A program made the position numbers and the translations under genes. From contig PBSL01000013.1 of the NCBI GenBank assembly GCA_002726205.1, forward strand, positions 70,096 to 134,095: a stretch of DNA of 64,000 nucleotides. The letters are read 5' to 3'. How positions within the stretch are numbered: position 1 is the stretch's first letter; each line of letters starts with the position of its first letter. This DNA comes from Planctomycetaceae bacterium (GTDB taxonomy: Bacteria; Planctomycetota; Planctomycetia; Planctomycetales; Planctomycetaceae). The notes under the pieces are model-generated. The model saw only the letters and a list, made by a program, of their open reading frames with translations. It searched no databases and was not told the DNA's origin. Below, piece by piece: positions 13,801-19,800 of this stretch.

Positions 13801-16800
13801 CGTGAATTCGACCTGGATCGGCAGGAACGGTAAGGCCGCGGGAGGATTCGGGGCCGCCTCGTCTGTTATCACCAGCACACTGCCGTTGTCGATGCCGCCG
13901 AGTTTGACCAGCGCCTTCTGAACACTTAGCACGCCCTGATTTACTGTCGTGATCGAAATGCTGTCGGAGTGGCCCGGCGGGCTGGGCGGCACGTGGTTGG
14001 GGACTTCATCGCCATACAACTCGACGATGTTCCGGGAACCCAGAATCGGCCCACGGAACGTGAAGAAGATGCCGGAGGTGCCCAGTGGGCCGCCGACGAC
14101 GTTGATGTCCGTCTCGGGCCCGTTGATGCTCGGGAGTCGCTCCATTGCGGTTTCGACACTCAACGCGCCTTCTGTCTCGGTGAAGACGTCAGCCGTCTCG
14201 TCAACATGTGTCCCCGCATCTGTCAACAACCGGTTGTCCGAAATCATTTCGGCGATATTGGTGTGTTCCAACGTCCCCACAAACTCGACCTCGACAAAAT
14301 CATCCGGCAAGTCACCTCCCGAGACGTCGACGTTGTTCTTGACGTCGGTCCCGTCGTTGTGAACGGTGCGAACGGTCTCGTGGTAACCCCGGATGACCGT
14401 CAGGGTGCTACCGACAATCCCGGTGACTTGCAGATCCTCGTTATCGATCCGGACCGTAAATGGCAGCGGTTGCCTGCCGAGATCGAAGACCGTCACGTCA
14501 ACGACATCGATCGATACCTGCTGGTCGTCGATGACGCCGTCGAGGGTCGTGCCGTCGAGGATTTCGTCGAGTTCTTCCAACGCGGTTTCAACGCTCAGGA
14601 CACCCGCAGCCTGCTCGGTGACGTCGACATCCTCATCGTCATGGGGTGCTCCGCCTTCGGTCAAAAGGCCCCCGTCGGCAGTCATCGTGACGAGGTCGTA
14701 ACCCTTCAAATCGCCGGTAAACGCAACGTCGATCGGTGTACCCTCCAGCGGGCCTCCGCTGACGGCAAAGTCTGTCGCGATCAACTGGTCGAGAGCTTCC
14801 AGTGCCGCCCCGACCTGGACATCGGTGGCCGGTACACTGATCGCCCCGGTCGTCTCCACATAGTGAACGGGAACGCCGATCGCATGAACCACGTCGCTGG
14901 TACCGTTTTCTCCCCGCGCCACGGTGAAGGTGTTCTCGACCCGATCCACAGCGGTAACGAGCATCTCCTCATCGTCGATGCGGATCCTGAACTGATCGGG
15001 ACCTGCCAATGCTCCATCGGGCACGACGGCGCCGTTGCCGTCGAGCATCTGGTCAACATCGACGACATAGATCGACGGTTCACCCGCGTCGGTGCCGGAC
15101 ATCCCCTCTTGCGACGTCGTGATATCGGCGTTCTCGTCCGTGTGCACCGCCAATTCGGTCAGTAAGCGGCTGTCGGAATGCAGCACCCCGATCGGTTGCG
15201 CAGCCAACACGCCGACAAATTCCACATCCACGGGCGTTCCCGGCAGTGGCCCCTGTGTCGCGATCACATTGCCAACACCGACGGCAACCAGGTTTTCCAG
15301 AGCGGTCTGTACTTCTGCCGCGGTGGCATCGTGGTTGAGTTGGACGGTCGTTACCATCTCGACAACACTGGCGCCGAGGGCGTGGGTGGCCGGGCTCGAA
15401 TCCAGGTCTCCGGGAGTCACCGTCAGGGTGTTAACCGAGACATTCGTCACCGTAAACATCTCGTCGTCAATTCGCACCGGGAACGGGGTTGGCGTGGTAA
15501 ACTGCATTCCGTCAGCAACCTCGATCGACGTCGGACTCGGGGCCAGGATCTCGACTGCCAGCGTCGAGTTCGCCGCGGTCGGACTCTCGAAACTCAGTGC
15601 AAACTGCCCACCATCGGGATTACCCGACATGGCGATTTGCTGATTTTCGTTTCGGCCATGCAGGTCAGCCGGAATTGCCTCGGGGTGCAACAACGTCAGT
15701 GTGAAACTGCCGCCATCGGCACCGTTGGTCAGTGCAATTCGCTGCACCTCGTTTGCGGTATCGTCGGCCGGTGCATCAAAAGCAATCGGACGGGTCGTCT
15801 GCACCTCGAAAACCTGAATTCCATCCAGGTGCGGCGCCGCTGTGGTTCCGTTGACAGCCCGCACCACCTCCAGGGTGTTGGCGACATCGTTGACGGCAAT
15901 CACTCGCATCATTTCTTCGTCAGCCGTCCCCCTGTCGATGATGATGTTGAACGGCTCGGCTCCCACGAGGGTGTTCCCAAAGCCGTCGGTCATCTCGGTG
16001 ACGTCGTCAACCGGGATGATCGTGGTGGTCAACAGGTTGTCGATCGGCCCGTCGAGCGTGGTCGGTACCGTCGCGGGGTGTAGAAACGTCAACGTGAAAG
16101 TCCCGCCATCCGGATCACCGTTCATCGTGATCGACTGCAAGTCATTGCGACTGTCGTCGGCCGTCGCCAGATAACTGAGCAGTCCGGTCGTCTCGATATA
16201 GTGAATTTCCGCCAGGGCGTTGTGCGTAGCCAGGCTGGTTCCGTTGAATTCTCGAACGACAGTCAGCGTATGCGTCGCCGTCGACGTATCGACGGCGGTT
16301 ACTCGCATCTCTTCGTCGTCGATGCGAATGTTGAACTGTTGACCATCGGGCAGGATTCCTGTCGGCAACGCGCCGCCGAAGGCATCGGTCATCGCGTTGA
16401 AGTCCTCGACCGGCACAATCACTGTCGTGTCCTGGTCATTAATCTGTGCCGACAACAGCCCCGCTTGCGTGTCGGGATGCAGGAACGACAGCCTGAACTG
16501 GTCGTCGGGGAATGCGCCGAGCTGCATCCGCTGCACCTCGTTTTCGGCCCTGTAGGCCGGCGCGTTGACCTCGATCGGAAGTGTCTGCTGGATCTCTCGG
16601 ACCTTGGTCCCCAACGTGTGCGGTTCAGGAGCAGTGCCATTGTCGCCGCGACTGACCGTCAGCACATTACCGCTGACGTTCGAGACCACCATTTCTTCAT
16701 CGTCAAGCCGAATCGAGAACGGAACGTCCAGCGGACCCCCGTACGAACCGACAAACTCCGCGGCGTTGTTGACGGTGATGCTGGTCTGTACGTCATCGAT

Positions 16801-19800
16801 GTTGCTCGGCAGCACCGTGGCTGGATGCAGGTAGGTCAGTGTGAACACGTCACCACCGACGGCCGCACCGGTGATCCCGATCTCCTGCACTTCGTTCATG
16901 CCCGCCAGCGGGCCACCTGTCACCAGCACGTCACCGGGATCGATCGTCGGAACCGCTGGTCCCTCGAGCGCAGCCTGCACCTCGGCAGCCGTCGCATCGT
17001 ACTCGATCGGCTCGGTGAACTCGGTTCCCCCGACCGGCGGCCGGAAGCCCAATGCGAAGTGACCGTCCATCGGCAATCCGGCCATCTCGATCCGCTGAAC
17101 CTCGTTGGTCGGCTGCTGGTATTCCAGCGTGAAGGTGCCGCCGGTGGGCGATCCGGTCAGCTCGAGCATCTGCACCTCGTCGACACCGAGGTCGAAGGTG
17201 TTGGCGGTCACATTCGACACCGAGTAGACGCCGTTGGCCGCGCCGTTGCCAAGAATACCGCTGATGGTGACCTGGTCTCCGTCGACCAGGTAGGAGCCGA
17301 CTCCGATCGAGGTGATCGTCACCGGATCCTTGGTCCCATCGGGACGAATATGCGTCGCGCCGGTGATCACTCCCGACGTGCTGACCGTTCCATCGTCGAA
17401 GGCCAGGGCAAAGTCGTCGATTCCGACATTCTGCATATCTTCCGAGAAGGTGATCTCGACAATGCCAGCATCGGTGTTTCGGATCTCCGGGGTCACGTCG
17501 ACGATGTCGGGTAGCGGGAAGGTCGCCAGTTCGGGATCCGGGAAGGTGAACATGCCAACAGCCGTGCCCGAGAGATGCGAAAGAATCGGCGTACCGCGGT
17601 GTCCCCGCCGGACAGTCAGCGTTGCCTTGGTCGAAACCGGGTTGGGATCCGGCACCACGTCTTCGACGAACATCTCTTCGCGGCCCACCTGGATCGTGAA
17701 ACCCGGCGCAGCCAGCGGGCCCCCGCCGGGGGGTTCAGCCCCACCGACAAAGACGTCGACATCCTCGACGACCAGGGTCGTGGCCGTCTCACTGACAAAA
17801 CCATCCAGTTCAGTGCCAACGATATCCCAACCGCATCCGCCACCGGCACTGAAGTCCGACCCCAGGTCAAACGCATCAAAGGGTCCCGGCCCCACCGTGT
17901 CAAAACCTATCAGCACACGCCACGTCAACTCGGCTCCCATCCCCGGAAACATGAATCCGCCCGCGCCCCCGGGAGCGCCCGGTGGAATCTGGATTCCGAA
18001 AGGATCGATTTCGTTGTTGGGAATCAGGCAGGCCGACCGTGCGCGGCCACCGGAGAAAATGCCCGGCGGGGTTTTGTCACCCTGCCTTGACTTGAAGTCC
18101 GGTTCGGCATTGCTGTAGGCGGCGCCCCCGGAACCACCGATGAGACCGTTGCCGGTATTGCCGGTGAAGACCAGGTTGACCCGGGAGAGCGGATCACTGG
18201 AAAAGCTGTTGATGATGAAATCGGTTTCATTCCATGTGCCGGTGGTCGTCGGCGGATCGACGGTCGACTTGAACGCTTCGATGAGAAAGTCGTTCCCGTA
18301 GTTTCCCTCGTAGGTATTGTTCGCAATCCGGGCGTTGACTCGCCCGTTGCCCATGGTGGGATCGCCATCGTTACTGCCGACACCAGTGGCGATCCCTCCG
18401 CCCTCGCCACCGCGGCGCACGACGTCACCCGAGGGATCACGCGTGCCCCAGTCGGTGCTACCACCACCAACGGATCCGGCCCGCATGACCAGGCCTGTTC
18501 CGGTGAAACCGGTTCCCTGACCGTTGTCCTCCATCGTGTTCGTATCGACGTGGAGCATGATGTCGGGAGCGGCACCGACGGGGCCCCCTTGCAGCAACGG
18601 TACGGTGCTGGCCACGTCCTGGGTCTGGGCCGAGTCAGCGGTGTTGACGACGTAAACGCCCTCGTGGAGGTTGCCGACGATGTGGTTTCGGCCCGAATCC
18701 ATCGGCAGCGTGGGATCTCCGATCTTCAACTGCGTGACACCGAGGTTCAGCAGGTCGACACCGCGGCCATCGTTGCCCTCGATAAAGTTACCCGTCGCCG
18801 TCACGTGCAGCGTTCCTGTTGTGCCCGTCTGCAATTCGATTCCGTCCCCGGTCACCACCGCATCGCCCGTGTCCGAATCGATGTTGTTGCGAATCAGGTT
18901 TTCACGAATCGTGACAACAACCGTCGATGTCGCATTGACGTCGATACCAATCCCGAGGTTCTCGGAAATATCGCTCGCCTTGATCGACGTCGTTTGCGAG
19001 CCGCCGGGGTCGATATCGATACCACCGGTCCCGTTGTACTTCACGCTGTTGTTGGAGAATGAGATGAAGCCTGTGGAGTTGACGGTGATGCCGTCCAGGC
19101 TGTTGGATTCGATGATGTTGCCCAGATCCTTACCGTCAACGGGATCCACACCCTCGATGCCGATAAACAGCGGCGTCACGATTGTCTCGGCCCCGCTGAC
19201 CAGGACCATCTCGCTGATCATGTCAAACAGCCCATGCCGCCCGATGATCTCGATGCCGTGGTCGCTGTTGTCGGTGATCGTGTTCTTCGTCCAGGTGCCC
19301 CCGATCTGGCGGACGTCGGTCGAGTCGTTTTGCCGTGACGAGAGTTCGATCCCGTCGGCGGCGTTGTAGCGAATCCGGTTGTCTTCGATGTCGACCAGGA
19401 TCCTGGCATCGGCTTCGGCTCTCAACAGAATCCCGCTGGTGTTGGTGCCGAGGTTGCCCTCGATTACGTTCCCGACGATCTCCAGGTCCTGGAGATCAAT
19501 GCTGCCGTTGATCGCATGGATGTCGATGCCAGCACCGCGTTGCTCGGACGTGCTGGGCGTGAGCGTTTCGTTGGGGGCATTGAAACCATTGCCGATGAAC
19601 GTGTTGTCGCGGATCGTCACCGCACGTCTTTGGCCGGGCCGCTGATTGATCATCTGCATGCGGCCCTCGTCTTCACGCCGCAGCTTGAAACCGTCGTCGG
19701 CATTGTTGACGACGGTGTTGTTGGTGAAGAACAGGTCTTCGATCGCCGAATCCTCTTCCACCAACAACGCAAAACCTCGCCCCAGGTTTCCTCCGCTCGT

